Source of the DNA: Rhizomys pruinosus
Lineage: Eukaryota; Chordata; Mammalia; Rodentia; Spalacidae
Length of the DNA stretch: 64,000 bases
Direction of reading: 5' to 3'
Assembly (NCBI GenBank): GCA_009823505.1
Contig: VZQC01013731.1
Location: forward strand, 679,319-743,318
In this document: in pieces, positions 34,467 through 46,452 of the stretch
Layout of the letters: the number at the start of each line of letters is the position of its first letter
Numbering within the stretch: position 1 is the stretch's first letter
Program-made: the position numbers and the translations under genes
Notes under the pieces: generated by a model
Database searches by the model: none
What the model was told of the DNA's origin: nothing
The model's input: only the letters and a program-made list of their open reading frames with translations

Positions 34467-34678
34467 GCACTGGCTTAGAGATGGCTCAGCAGTTAAAAGC
34501 ACTGGCTGCTCTTGCAGAGGACTGGGTTTGGTTCCTGGCACCCACACGTTGGTCTATAACTCACAGTTCCAGGGGGATCTGATGCTCTCTTCTGGCTTTG
34601 GTGGGCACTGTTTATTATATATTTGCAGGTAAAACACTTATACACGTAAAATAAAAACAAGTAAATTTTGAAGAAAAG
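34467..34678 (+). mobile_element. B2 SINE
   Basis: Sense B2: agagatggctcagcagttaa, agcactggctgctcttgcag, tttggttcctggcacccac, tccagggggatctgatgctc, tail taaaataaaaacaag. Confidence 0.88.
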
Positions 34679-35619
34679 AAGAACTGGTCAAGACAACTCT
34701 TACATCTAGTTCTAAAACTGTGTGGTATAGGAACCTACAGGGATTCAAACATTAGTCTGTGGCAAAGTCCACATATTTCTGTGCTCAGCTGAGAAAATCC
34801 TCAGTGGAGGAGAGAACAAAGAATGTTCTTTGCTCTCATATCAAGCTGTCTCAAAGAATGCAGCTTCTAGTTAGATTGTGGATCTAGACCAAGTACACAC
34901 AAGACACACAATAAAAGAAGAATGTAAGCACCCAGCAGAGGTAGAGATGAGCTGTGATAAGTACTCAGAGGCAACTATAGGAAGCAAGCTCCTGCAAATG
35001 GAAGTCTAGTGGCTGTTCACTCCTGGACAGCAATGCTGCTCTGCCTTGGAAGCAGCCCAGGGACCTGGAGCTTAGCTTGCTGGCCACAGTTCATATTGTC
35101 TTCAGCTGCCTGGGGATTACCTTTTCAAGTCTCTTGCAACTTCACTGCCCTAAAGGGGTGATGGCAGGTTCAACCCCAGTGGCATGTTTCCAAAGCTGTC
35201 AAATACCTGACTGAAGTGAATGGAGAATAATCAGAGTCCTTCATCCCCTGCCAGCATAACTGCTTATGCACTAACCACTACGCTGTACTGAATGGACACT
35301 CTGGACCTGAATCCAGAACAGGTGAGCTGCAGTCTGCTCACCCTCCAGTGAGAAGGCCAACTCACGACAGGTGCATCCTCAGCCCTTCCAAAACTGTTGG
35401 GTCTAGAGAAGTACAGGGATTTTAATCCCTGTTTTCACCCTGCATTTTGCCTCTTTCTAAAGAATTGGAAACAGTACCGTTTAGCCTTTAATATGCAGAT
35501 AGCCTTCACTGCCTCCCCCTGTGCAGGCAAAAGAAAAGGCTGGGAAGTACATGTGAGAAAAAGAAGTCAACAGCCCATCGTCTGATAACAGATCACGTGG
35601 CACCCTGTCTGTTCAACAC

Positions 35620-35760
35620 AAGAGATCTACAGAACAGGGAGGCTAAGTAACGAGCCTAGAGGCACACAGCTTTTGAGCAGCAGAACCAGTAGGAGGAGCT
35701 GGTCTTCCCAGTCCAAGTACAATGCTTATGCAACCCTCATCTATGATGGAATCTGGACTC
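35620..35760 (-). mobile_element. MIR remnant
   Basis: Antisense MIR: cagggaggctaagtaacgag, ctagaggcacacagctttt, gcagaaccagtaggagg. Confidence 0.6.
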
Positions 35761-35847
35761 TTTCCTAGGTGCTGAAGTGTGCGCATCACAGACCCCAAAG
35801 TATAGTACGTGCACCATTCCCACCTGCTTGCTAGCGACAGTTAACTG

Positions 35848-36030
35848 CAGCCATCGTTCACTGAGCACTTACTATGTGCTGTACGCAATGCTTGATGGCA
35901 TCCACTGATCCTCACAACAGCCCAGAGATGTTGGTTCTATTGTCATGGGGATGATCTGAGATGAACAGAGGGAAGCAACTGGTCCAAGAACTCAAGGTGC
36001 AAAACAGGTGGCCCCTCAGCTCTTTCTCCT
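35848..36030 (-). mobile_element. MIR remnant
   Basis: Antisense MIR: cactgagcacttactatgtg, tgatcctcacaacagccc, ttctattgtcatggggatga, gaagcaactggtccaag. Confidence 0.7.
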
Positions 36031-36473
36031 CGTCATCTCTTATCCCAGAAAAAAGTACAAGCCCAGTCCCTAATCCTGATCTTTCTGTTAGAATGGGAAG
36101 AGCTCAGATTCACTGAATACGCAAGACATGGCAGAGACGTTGCTGGGCATGTGCAGGCTGCAGCAATATAAATGACAGCTGGGCCATGCCCCTTGTACTT
36201 GAGAACAGACTGGGGGGGCATACACACCAAAAATGCACACCCCAATCAGGACGGGATGGAGCCAGTAGCTCGCAAGGTCCTGGGAGAAGCACTTGGACAT
36301 GTGACGGGTCCTTTGTCAGTCCCTCATGGAATAACTTCTCTCTGCTAGTTGGCACACAGTGTGGGACAATAAAAACATAAGGACTTGACAGAGACACAGC
36401 TTAGTGCTGAGCCTACAAGCACAGTCCCCTGGCCATCCGAGTGTGAATCAACTGGACAACTGGACAACCCTGC

Positions 36474-36842
36474 TGCTATGGTTCAGATCTGGTGTCACCC
36501 AAAGGCCACGTGTTAAGGCTTGATCATCACGGTGGCACTGTGGCACTGAAACCTATTCCTGGCAGGGCTCAGTAGGGGGTCCTTAGGTGACTAGGAAGAT
36601 GCCCTTAAAATAGGATTCAGGACTCCAGGTTCTTCGTCTTTCTGTCTTTGACTCGTGATCACGAGGCGAATGGTTCTGCTCTTCTGTGTGTTCCACACCT
36701 GGGTTGTTGCCCTGTCACAGGCCCAAAGCAATGGGACCAGTTTATCGTGGACTGGGTCCTCCAAAACTGAGCTTAAAGAGACTTTATTTTTCTCTTTATA
36801 AGCTAACCTTGTCATTATTTTGCTACAGTTCTAGAAAGCTAA
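36474..36842 (+). mobile_element. MaLR/MLT1-like solo LTR relic
   Basis: Starts tgctatggttcagatctgg; contains agggctcagtagggggtcc, gcccaaagcaatgggaccag, gactttatttttctctttat and ends ttgctacagttctagaaagc. Order and ends fit an ERVL-MaLR LTR. No internal retroviral sequence seen. Confidence 0.6.
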
Positions 36843-37029
36843 CATGGTTTCTAGGTTTTAGAAGTAGATTTGATGATGGTTTGTTGGTAAGATTAACATG
36901 AAGATTGAATCTGAACAACTAAGTGGCCAGGAAGGTGCTTACTACTTGGATTTATGGAGAAGTAATTTGATTCTCTGAGGTTTACTTTTCTTGTCAGTAA
37001 ATGGGAACAGTGACTGTGGCTCACTGTAA

Positions 37030-37265
37030 TGGAGAAAAGCAGTCTCTGGGTCAGATTGATTACCCAGATTCAAGTCCTAATTTTGCCACAAAGTGGTGGA
37101 ATCAAATTAGGCAAGCTCACAACCTTTTTGAGCCTCAAGTTTGTAGACACAGAATAGCATCAACCCCAGCACCTATCCAGCAGGATTGCTAGGACAATCA
37201 ACTGTGTTCATGGATACAAAGTGTTCAGAACAACACCTGGCACACAAATGCTTGCTAAGCTATTA
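37030..37265 (+). mobile_element. MIR SINE
   Basis: Well-preserved sense MIR: gcagtctctgggtcagattg, attcaagtcctaattttgcc, gcaagctcacaacctttttg, gcctcaagtttgtag, ggattgctaggacaatcaac, caacacctggcacacaaatg. Confidence 0.75.
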
Positions 37266-37904
37266 TCTTAAAGTGTGATTGCAAGGATCCAAAGTACCTA
37301 TTTATGCCACTGGAACTGTGGAGTAGATGCTCAATAAACTTGTAGGCATCTGTTTTCACAATTGACATTCCTTTCCATGTCTTTCCATACAGAATTACTC
37401 TTTTTGTGAGGAACCCATTCTCCAAACAAGTGGGATGAACACACAACCACATTTGATTAGTCAGAGGACACCGACATAAACAGTGGTTATCTGCTTAGAC
37501 ACCTTGTGAGCAAAATGAATCACCAATTTCCCTTCAGTTCTTTCCGACAGTCTGTTAGCAAAGCTCCCTAGGGTTACGATATTAGCTTACTGTGAATCCT
37601 CCAATTTGACTCCCTCCGTGTCCATTGTTCCAAGGGACAGAAGGAGCAACATGATGCCTTTGCTACATCTTCGAGTCCCTGGATCCAGTTGTTCCAGAAG
37701 CCATTACTACCCCTGGACTGCTCAGTTAAATGAACTAATAATGCATTTCCCGTGGAGTTCAACTTACTTCAGTTCCATTCCTGGCATACCTGCTAGTCAG
37801 AAGTGTTATTTCCAGAGCACAGACTGTCAATAATAATGCTTTCCTGTTCCATCACTGCTTCATGCATGTCTTCTGAAATCACGACTGCCTTTCCAGGAGG
37901 TATC

Positions 37905-38255
37905 TGTTGTGATTTGAGTGAGAAGTGTCTGCCGTAGACGCATTCTTCTAAGCACTTGGTCTTAGTTGGTGGCACAGTTTTGGAAGGTTGTGGAACTTTT
38001 AGGAGGTGGAGCTTCACTAGAGGAAGTGAGTCACAGGGGCAGGAATTGAGACTGTATAGTGTAGCTCCACTTCCTGTCTGATGTCTACTTCTGGACTACA
38101 CACAATGTGAGCATCTTTCTCTTACGGCCATCCTTTCTCCACCACAATGGACTGTATGTATCTCTTCAAACTGTAAGGCAAAGTGAACTCTCCTTCCTTA
38201 AACGGCTTCTTGTCAGGTATTTGGTCACAGCAATGAAAAAAGTAACTCACTATTA
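37905..38255 (+). mobile_element. Rodent LTR-like non-autonomous element
   Basis: tgttgtgatttgagtgagaa, cacttggtcttagttggtgg, acttttaggaggtggagctt, gaggaagtgagtcacaggg, ctcttcaaactgtaaggca, ttggtcacagcaatgaaaaa. The order matches a common rodent LTR-type repeat I cannot name with certainty. Confidence 0.55.
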
Positions 38256-38400
38256 AAAACAATAAGAGGATGGAAAGTTTGGGAGAGGGAAGAGTGAGAG
38301 TTGATATGAGCAAATATGTTATATGCATTTATTAAATTCTCAAAGGATTAAGAAACTGTTACATTTAAAAATACCTATGAGAAATTTTTTAAAAGAAAAG
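38256..38400 (+). mobile_element. Possible L1 3'-end scrap
   Basis: gaggatggaaagtttgggag followed by catttattaaattctcaaag resembles rodent L1 3' UTR ends. Weak. Confidence 0.3.
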
Positions 38401-41400
38401 TAACCCACACGGCATCCTTTGGATGAACACTGAATGTGAAACGGATTGGGCTAGAAGTCTAATAATAAAGTAAGGTTCAGATGCGCTGCCTATCTCCTGT
38501 GGCATGTGATGGGGCAGTCAGCTGCACAGGCCATGCTACACCTGCCTCCCTTGGGAACTGGCTTGCTATGCCTACTGAAGGGCAGTGTTCTTTTCAAGCA
38601 GAACCAGTGGCATATGTATACACATTCATGATTGCACATTTATTGATTTTCTAATTTGTACCCTGCTTCGTTCCAAAAAGGCCCTGGAGTGGCTGACGAA
38701 ATAAGACAAAGACATAACGGGGCCATTAAGAAAAATCAAAGATCAAGGCCAAAGAGAGAAAGCAATGGCTCATTATAGCTCAAACCTGGGTTAATATAGT
38801 TGCTTTGATTAAAAAATATATATTTAGCTCTCAGCTTTTTGGCAGTCATTCAGAATGTGTCAGGATTGGGCACATGGAGAACTAACATCTTTCATGTCTT
38901 CAGCTCTGGTCCCAGCACAAAAGGCCAGGCTGAAACAAGCATCCAGAGAAAGCTGAATGAATGAATGAATGAATGAATGAATGAATGAATGAATAGAAGA
39001 TAAGAGTCAAAGCTCTCCGAGGCACTGCCTATGTCCTATATCACACATGTATTCACCTATTCAGTCAGCCATCATTGACGGAGTGCTTATCTGTGCCAAC
39101 CTCTGTGCCTGGCCAGAGACTCACAGAAGGATGGATACCAAATGATTTGAACACTGTTCCTGCCTTCCCAGCTGCAGCTCTCTGGCTTGAGGCAAAAGCT
39201 TATTATAATTTATCTCTGCTCACCTCCACTGTGAATCTCCTCACATGCTCCTGAAACTGATGGGAACCACAGTGGCAACTATAGTTACCCAGCCCTTCCA
39301 TATTCCCAACACTTTCAGAAAAATGCACAGGCACACCATGAACACACTGGGTGCCCACAGCTGCTCTGCATGGCTGAGGGCAGGGAGAAGGGGCAGCTCC
39401 CATTATGGATAGGGTCAGTCAGGAATAGAAGAAGGGAAAAGGACTCTCCAAGCTCTCTGTTAGAGGATAACCAGGGTTTTCCAGATCTTGCGCCTGGCCT
39501 CCAGCATCTTGGAAAATGGTTAACACAATCTGAAACTCTGCAGCCTGGCCCAAGACCTACCCAGCATAATAGATGACTTGAAGGAAGAATCTGTGAGCAG
39601 GAAGCAGCCCAACTGACACTTAAAGCAACTGAGTCCTCAGATTCTGCTTTCTCGAATCCATCCAGTAGCTACAGCCTCCAGGTCCGTCATTCACTCAGAA
39701 TCTGACGTCACTGAGGTTCCAGGTGAACGGCTTATCCTCAGTACTTACTGAAGGTAGAGTGAAAAGGCACAGCGCAGCTGAGGGGAGTGGGAAGGGGGGT
39801 GGATAGACACGTGACTATTCAATGATCATTTGGTGATTATCTACTGGTTCCCAATCCATGGAATCAACCAGCCATGGACTGGAAATACTAGAGAAAACAG
39901 CCGTGTCTCTGTTGAATACAAACGAGCCTTTTTGGTCATTATCCCTGACATATAAAGTACAATACGTTTCTCTTTACATAGCATTTTCATTCTATGAAGA
40001 ATGGCAAGCCTAGAAATGACTAAAGTACAGAAGAGGCACCCATAGCTAGCTATGGGCAAATACCACCCCATTTTATATAAGGGACTCAGACATCTGAGGA
40101 TGTGGGCATCTGTTGGAATCTTGGAATCAACGCTCCATAGATACTGACAGATGACTGACTCTACTGGGGAGGGCAAGCATTAAACACCAGGATGGTTTGT
40201 GGCATATCCAATTCTTACTGAACTCTGTTAGGTAACATGGCTGCTGCTGGGCTACAGTTCTTCCTGCCGTGTGCCAATCCAGGTGGATGCAGACTGGAGG
40301 AGTGGAAAGGGAGGAAACCCTTCCCTACTTTTAGCAAAGTCAATAGGTGAAGTAATGTCCACACAAGAAGAGGCCATGACAAAGTACAGGTCTGTCCTGC
40401 AGGAAGTAAACAGGACTGTCCTATACTGGGCGCCAGACCACCTGGGCCCATTCTTGTTGCAACAAAATGCCCTTTAAAATGCATTTACATAACAGTGTGT
40501 ATGTATGTATACTTATACATAAATATGTATTCCTAACTCAGAGCTTAAGTGCATACACTGACATGTGTTTTATATTTTCCAGTTTATTCTGAAGTCTGCA
40601 TGCATTGTTTAACTACATAAACCCGGCCATAGGGAAGGAGAGTACAGGCCTTAACACAGGAGACTCCCCAGTAAAGTTAGTGTCTTCTCAGTCAGGCGAT
40701 GAATCCCACTGCCTGACAGATACTGTTCCACTCCATTCAGAGAGCCCTTGGACAGTCTAATCCAACCCATCATCCATACTAATCAGTGCCTTCAAGATTT
40801 CAGATTCACTGTCAATAATTAGCACTTGCTGAGAACACCCACAATACATAAGTCGTAGTCACCACAACAATCTGTATCTCAAGCTATGAGCTTTTAAACT
40901 CGCACAGTGAGTAACTGCACAAAGATTTTACCACCCATCCAAAAACATTATGGAAAATGAAGTAAAAATCAAGGTGTTTCTTCCTTTTCTCATCAAACCA
41001 TAGACCTGAAGACACAGAGTTCCTGGACTGTTGACAACAGGAAGTGAACAACAGGCAGGAACTATTCTAGCCTGCAAGGCAGCAAGCTCAGTCCAAACTG
41101 ACACTGTGTAAGATGGTACACAGGCAGCCTCCTATGAATAAAGTCACCCAACCCTTCTCAGGGAAATACACGTAGCAAGTTCAGATCCAAGCTAAATGCA
41201 AGAGTCTCCTCACTCCTTGCCAAGGAAGGATCGGTCATCACTCACTGCTACTATTCATTGGCCACTGAAACTTTAGCTCTGAAATAGAGAACAAGAATCC
41301 AGACCCTGTTTCCAGGATCCATCCAGCATGGGCGCCACACACAGGAGACAACTACAATATCCATGAGACCAACGCCAGTCAGGACACAAAGTAGATAATA

Positions 41401-41408
41401 AAAGTCAA
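38401..41408. other. Intron downstream of the SLIT3 exon, mostly unique
   Basis: On the minus strand this follows the exon. It holds a (GAAT)n microsatellite at 38954-38994 and weak MIR/L2-like stretches (39050-39130, 40790-40935). No further LRR exon was seen. The frame at 39841-40176 (minus) has no domain. Confidence 0.45.
38954..38994 (+). repeat. (GAAT)n microsatellite
   Basis: About ten perfect tgaa/gaat units. Confidence 0.97.
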
Positions 41409-41418
41409 CTCTACTCAC
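41409..41418 (-). other. Slit3: Splice donor of the SLIT3 exon
   Basis: Minus strand reads ct|gtgagtagag. GTGAGT is a strong U1-complementary donor and leaves a phase that continues the LRR codon (CT + first base of next exon, expected Leu). Confidence 0.88.
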
Positions 41419-41490
41419 AGTCTGGTGAGCTTTGGAGTGCTCTGGAAAAGCAATTCTGGAAGGACCTGGAGCTTATTCTTGTTCAGACGT
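41419..41490 (-). CDS. Slit3: SLIT3 internal exon encoding one leucine-rich repeat
   Basis: The minus strand reads a strong acceptor (pyrimidine-rich run ending tctctag), 72 open bases, then the donor gtgagt. The exon starts with one base that completes a codon and ends with two bases of the next, so it is symmetrical, as expected for the one-LRR exons of SLIT genes. The translation begins [16 protein letters not shown] and continues STPKLTR. It fits the LRR pattern LxxNxLxxLPxxLF and matches, from memory, the third repeat of the first LRR domain of SLIT3. SLIT1 and SLIT2 differ in the last seven residues. SLIT3 is a secreted extracellular ligand of ROBO receptors in axon guidance, cell migration and vascular development; its LRR domains bind ROBO immunoglobulin domains. 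The exon is probably exon 4, but that number is inferred. No flanking exon was found here, which agrees with the long 5' introns of this gene. Paralogy with SLIT1 or SLIT2 is the only serious alternative. Confidence 0.93.
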
Positions 41491-41519
41491 CTAGAGAGGA
41501 AAAGAAGAATAAAAAGGAT
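41491..41519 (-). other. Slit3: Splice acceptor and polypyrimidine tract of the SLIT3 exon
   Basis: On the minus strand this stretch is almost all pyrimidine for about 25 bases (tttttattcttcttttcctc) and ends ctctag directly before the exon. It is a near-ideal U2-type 3' splice site and fixes the exon start at 41490. Confidence 0.88.
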
Positions 41520-42229
41520 GTCAAGGGATATTAAATCCAAATATATACACCGATATTGTACTGATCAGGCAATCTATCAGTGAGTAAGAGACTAAATCTT
41601 TCAGAATGTGATGTTCAACATGTGTAAGGTGTTGTGGCACAGCTTATGGTCGGGCTGGAGATGGAAGCCCACGGTCCATCACAGGTGCAAACCCAGCATG
41701 TGTGCTGGGCATCCCCTCCTCATTCACAAGTCTGGGGTAGACATCACTAGTTGGTCACTGTCTTTTTCCCATGCACCCTGAACAAGACTTTTGAGCTTTC
41801 AACAGCATAAACTAAATGCCAGAGAAAATATTCCAAGTCCCGAATAGTGCTGGTGATGGAAACAGATGGCGGTTGCTATAGGAACAGGGTAGAGGGCAAC
41901 TCAAATCACCATGGGTTGAGGGACCCAAGTACAATCTCTGCCATGCAGGCTCCTAGGAACACAGCAGGGCTGCGTCGTGACACCCTTTGGCCTTTTCTGG
42001 AGCTGCTTGTCCATAAGAAATGTTTACTGTGTTAGTATAAAATAAATATATTAACATAGAATATTTACTTCAATCTAAAGGTTTATTTTCTTTTGATTTA
42101 AAATAAAATGTATTTATGGAACCTGACAATATGGTAGGTCCTCATTACTGTTCCCATTGTGCCTAATAAAGAAACTGGCCCCAAATCGGGGACCAAAGTC
42201 TGGAGAAGTTGAAGTAAAACATAGTCCAG
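41520..42229. other. Intron upstream of the SLIT3 exon, unique
   Basis: No transposon or further exon recognised in this stretch. Confidence 0.45.
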
Positions 42230-42545
42230 TAGAGACAGGGGCCATGCTTGAATCCCTAGTAGGTGTCAGCTATTTGGAGATGCAGTGGAACCCTTAGAAG
42301 GTGGGGCCTAGCTGACAGAAATAGATCATTAGAGGTGGGGCTTTGAAGGTTCCAGCATTTTCTCTGCTTCCTGGTCCACTAGCGTGTGAACAGCCTTCAC
42401 CACTTGTTCCTGCCACCAAGGGAGCTTCTTCTCCATCACGTCTTCCCTGTTGTCATGGACTGAAACTAGGAGAGAAAAACAAAGCTTTTCCTATCTTATC
42501 AGTGTCAGGCACTGTGGTCACAGTGGCTCAAAATTAATTAATATA
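42230..42545 (+). mobile_element. MaLR-like LTR relic
   Basis: cagtggaacccttagaaggt, ggggcctagctgacagaaat, catttttctctgcttcctgg-like text, gtcatggactgaaactagga, aagcttttcctatcttatca, ending ctgtggtcacagtggctc. It fits an old MaLR LTR. Confidence 0.5.
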
Positions 42546-43004
42546 GAAGCCAACCTAAGTCTCTTCTGAGCATGACCAATGCTAAATCATAAAGGCCATC
42601 TAGGTTTGCAAGAGACACCAAGCTCCTTCTATAATGTTGGTGAAAGCTGCTTTCTTGAGGTAACCAAGCAGAGAGGACCTGTTCCTGGCCAGCACCATGC
42701 CCTCTGCCCTGCTCTCTGATGGCTATTCATAGCCTCACTGGTAAAAGCAGTTACATGGAACAATTATTATCCCCCTGTTAGAGCTAAGCAAACTGTTCTA
42801 GCTACTCTCCATTGCTATGATACAACACAAACCAACTTGGGGAGGAAAGGGTTCATCTGGCTTACACATGCCAATCATGGTTTGTCAGTGAGGGAAGCCA
42901 GGACAGGAACTTGGGGCAGTGACTAGAGACAGGAGCTGAGCACAGATCACAGAGGACACTGCTTACTAGTTTGCTCCTCTGGCCTGTGCTCAGCCTGGCT
43001 TTTA

Positions 43005-44728
43005 ATTTTTTTTTTTTTTACTTTTTTTAAATTGAATTTTTATGTATTTCATATATAAGATCTCAATCTTAATCTCCTCTATACCCTTCTCCCTTGGCAG
43101 CCCCTCACCCCCACTGGAATGCATACATTCTGTCATTTGTGTTAAGATCTATTGCACCCAATTAACCTCCACTGCTGTTCTTCAGTGCAAGCTCATCCAC
43201 TGAGCTCTAGTCAACCCATCCAGAGTCCTTTGCTTTAAGAAGACCAGTTCTTCCTCATCCAATAGTAATCAGAAGCCAATATTTCTTCAGCTAGAATTGG
43301 GGTCTACTGCTCATTTTCCCAGTTCCATGCTGGGTTTTTGTTTGGTCTAGTAGGATTCTATTTCCATATGCTCTTGCACCACCTCCCTGGCTCTTTTTTT
43401 TTTTAACCATTTTTTTTGTGGTCCTTTCACAGGGTCTCCTTGTAGCCCCAGCTGTCCTGGAACTCATTCTGTAGACCAGGCTGGCCTTGAACTCACAAAG
43501 ATCCGCCTGCCTCTTATAATCTATCTGCCCAGTCTTCCACAATGGTTCCTGAGCCCTGGGTAGGTGAAGCTTAATATAGGAGACCTGTCCATGAACCCAT
43601 ACTCTGCAGACTCCTCAGCTCCACTGTTTGGCCATTTCTGACCTTTTGAGTTCCTGGCCCCCATTTGTATGAGGAAGCTTGCTAAATGAGAGTTAAGAGA
43701 TTAGTGTCCTCTTGGCTCCTTGTTCTATGCTGCATGAGCCTTAGGTGTAAAGGTTGCATTGTAGATGTGCCATTTAGGCCTGGGCAATTCACAGACAATG
43801 TCTGGGTGTGAGCGGGTGTGGTGTTCTGTAATAGTCTTCCCCTGTTGCAAAAGAAGCTTCTTTGATGAGTGCTGTCTGAGATATTTGTCTGTAAATATAA
43901 GGATGCATAATTTGCACTTAATAAGAAGTTAACCCTAGGGATGTGACAGCATTGAGAATTTCTCTAAGATCTATGACCTCTTCATTCATGTGAATGTGGC
44001 TGTTTACTGAGCCACCCCTGAGTTTCCTCCCACTGAGTGGGCTTTAAGTCCAATTAGGTAGCTGTTGATTACCCCCAAGATAGAAGTGCCACTACTGCAC
44101 CAATGCTGTATGCTGTGCCAGACACTGATGTGGATATCTGGCCTTAAAGCTGGGGTTGGACTACTGATTGCTGTTTTCCGTGGAAGCTTACACAGTGCTC
44201 TCCAAAGCTATGAGAGCTAGCCTTCAGGGAAGGTGGATTCCTGGTCAGTCCCAGCTCTACTGATGCAAGTCGGGTCTCCAAAGCATGTTCTGTCTTCAAC
44301 AACAGGGTCTTACCTTCAAGTTCTGGGAAGTAATCAAGGGCTGTCGCAAATAGCCTGTGTTATTTTCGGAGTCTCCTGGACTACTGTGATCAACAACTCA
44401 GAGGAACATTTCTCTTGCCTGGCACTGGTTCTTGTAATGTAGCCTTTGACTATGCACATGAACTCATGTAGAGATACTGCATGTGTAATATGTCATTAGA
44501 TTGTTGGACTACCCTAGGTAGGCATTTTCTCTCTCCTCTCTCTCCTCCCTGTCTAGCACTCCCTTCTCGTCTTCCTCATTTAAAGTGCCCCCGTTTTCCC
44601 ACTCCTCCCTTGATAATACTGGTCTCCTATGGTTCCGCCTCTCTTGAGCTCCTTCTTTCCCTTGAACCCCAAATTTCCTTCTAGAACCCTTCCTCTCTCC
44701 TCCCATTTAAATACTCTCATTTTATCCA
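43005..44728 (-). mobile_element. L1-like (Lx-type) insertion, antisense, inside the URR1-like element
   Basis: T-rich left end (43005-43030), then reversed retrotransposon sequence including gaagcttctttgatgagtgc, gagtgggctttaagtccaat, gagagctagccttcagggaa and acaacagggtcttaccttca. The flanks share tcagcctgg and then cttt/tttc, an imperfect target-site duplication. A B1 lies inside at 43395-43515. I recall these motifs from rodent L1 3' regions; the family name is inference. Confidence 0.65.
43395..43515 (-). mobile_element. B1 SINE, 5'-truncated
   Basis: Reversed B1: gggtctccttgtagccccag, gaactcattctgtagaccag, gaactcacaaagatccgcct, stopping at gcctctt. Third layer: B1 inside L1 inside URR1-like. 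Confidence 0.9.
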
Positions 44729-44940
44729 TTCAGCCTGGTTTCTTATACAACTCAGGACCACCTTCCCAGGGCTGGCACCATCCACAGTGGGCTGTGGGCC
44801 CTTCCACATCACTCAACAATCAATAAAATGCCTCACAGAGATGCCCACAGGCCAATCTGACAGACATAATTCTCCAACTGGGGGTTTCCTCTTGCCAGGT
44901 GTAGCAAGTTGACAACTGAAGTTAACCAGCACACAAAGTG

Positions 44941-46323
44941 AGAAGACCAGAACTTTAACCCAGCTTCTCAGAAGCGAAGTCCAAGCCTGTTCCCTCCCCT
45001 ATGTGCACTCCAAGGAGACAGGACTCCCTAAGTGTGATTTACCTCCCATTTCCCTCTTTCATCCTATAGACAAAAAGCTTCGGTGGGATGGCAAACTCAA
45101 AGGAGGTCAGAATGGGCCAAGCGTGAGAGAGAGAGAAGTATTTAAGATGTCATCTAATAAGTGCCTTTCAAAAGGTGTGCAGCTTGGCCCTGACAGGGTC
45201 TGTGCTGTGTGGGTAGGATGAGGATACTGCTGGGGAGACTTCCGATCAGAGGGAGGCAAGGAACAAAAAGGCTGGGAAGGTGTACAAAACGAACTCCAAT
45301 CCCCCAGCCTCTACAACATTTCACTCTAGTTCTATTGCTCTTTCTAATGTTTTATAAAATCAGGCTAAAATCATAGAGAATGAAACTGTTTTCCCAGTTT
45401 CCAAATGCACACAGCTCAGTAGTGTGGAATGAATGCATGCATCCCATTACAGACAAGTAAACTTCCCTCCCATCCATGGACCAACCCCCCATTTTCCTCC
45501 TGACAGCCACCACTCTACCTCTGTCTCTCTGAGTTCGCTTTCTGCTCTTTTGACTGCTCTCACGATCCTCTCTGCATACCCCTGTCTTGACACTGGGAGC
45601 GCAGGGCAGAGGGAATGAGTTAGTTCCTTTGCTTCTGTTTCTATATGGTCCGTGATAGTCCCTCCATAGCAGGTGGAAACCACTGGTCCTGTAGAAGGCG
45701 TGTGTTAGGACTGGGGCTAGCCGGTTCTGGGTTCAAGTCTAGCTGTATCACTCACTCACCGCAGAACTGAGACAAGTTACCTAGTCCTTTGAGTCTTGTT
45801 TTTCCAACTGCAAAATGACTCTACTCTTTGGGCTTACAATGAGAAACAATCCAGCACTTGTGCAAAGGTTAAACACGGCAATCATAACGGAAGTGTGTTG
45901 ATAATAATGAAAATAAGGATGACTAGCCCTCCTGCATGCCAAGTATTGTGCTTCACACAATGACAGCGCCCTTTGCCTTTTTTTTTCTTCTCTCTGCTTC
46001 TTTTCATCAGAGAAGCCGCTTCCTCCACCCTAACCAGACACTGATCTGCCCTTGGTACACTGTCTGCCCTGAAAGGCCCTCTCTTGGTGGCCCTTCCAGC
46101 AAGAAGGGAGTAGCTCTCTTTGGGTCTGTCTGGAACCACCCTCTACAGTCACAGCTGTACAAAGTCTGGTAAGAGTTCCGTTTAGAAACCCAACACTCAG
46201 GTCTAGGCAAAACCCCTAAAATCAGGCCTACTGCTGTTTGCAATGGGTCGGGTGTTCAGTGTGCTAAAAACCCTAAACCAGAACCGAAGCTAAAAATAAA
46301 GCCAGTTTGGCTCGGAGGCTCCC
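44941..46323. other. Intronic sequence with one clear MIR
   Basis: MIR at 45708-45900. The rest is unrecognised; frames at 45882-46243 on both strands show no domain. Confidence 0.45.
45708..45900 (+). mobile_element. MIR SINE
   Basis: Sense MIR: ttctgggttcaagtctagct, gtatcactcactcaccgc, gacaagttacctagtccttt, gagtcttgtttttccaactg, caaaatgactctactctttg. Confidence 0.75.
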
Positions 46324-46452
46324 GGAAGGGAAGGAATCATTTTCATTTCTTTGCTGGTATTTGTGGCCGGACAAAAATAAAAACACAACCAAATTTAGCC
46401 AATTGTGCTTTGCCGGCTGCTTTAGAACCTGTGAATGAGGATTCTGGGCAGC
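46324..46452 (+). repeat. Local 129-bp duplication, copy A
   Basis: Aligns without gaps to 47532-47660, 14 mismatches (about 89%). Starts ggaagggaaggaatcatttt and ends gaggattctgggcagc. Several differences are C-to-T or G-to-A relative to this copy, suggesting A is closer to the ancestor. Family not recognised. Confidence 0.92.

Larger units (their letters stand above)
34679..36470. other. Intronic sequence with two MIR remnants
   Basis: MIRs at 35620-35760 and 35848-36030; the rest is unrecognised. No exon found. Overlapping frames at 36033-36397 (minus) show no domain. Confidence 0.45.
42800..44940 (+). mobile_element. URR1-like DNA transposon split by an L1
   Basis: Left part (42800-43004): attgctatgatacaacacaa, ttggggaggaaagggttcat, gccaggacaggaacttgggg, gtgctcagcctggc. 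Right part (44729-44940): ttcagcctggtttcttatac, aactcaggaccaccttccca, ccacagtgggctgtgggccc, gtagcaagttgacaactgaa. Joined, these follow the URR1 order. A 1.7-kb L1 lies between. Confidence 0.75.

Noticed and set aside
1..41408. Further SLIT3 exons (next LRR, expected to begin with DLSENQ-like residues)
   Set aside because: I looked on the minus strand for this repeat and for the preceding LRR above 41490 and did not find either. A translated search with the SLIT3 protein would settle it.
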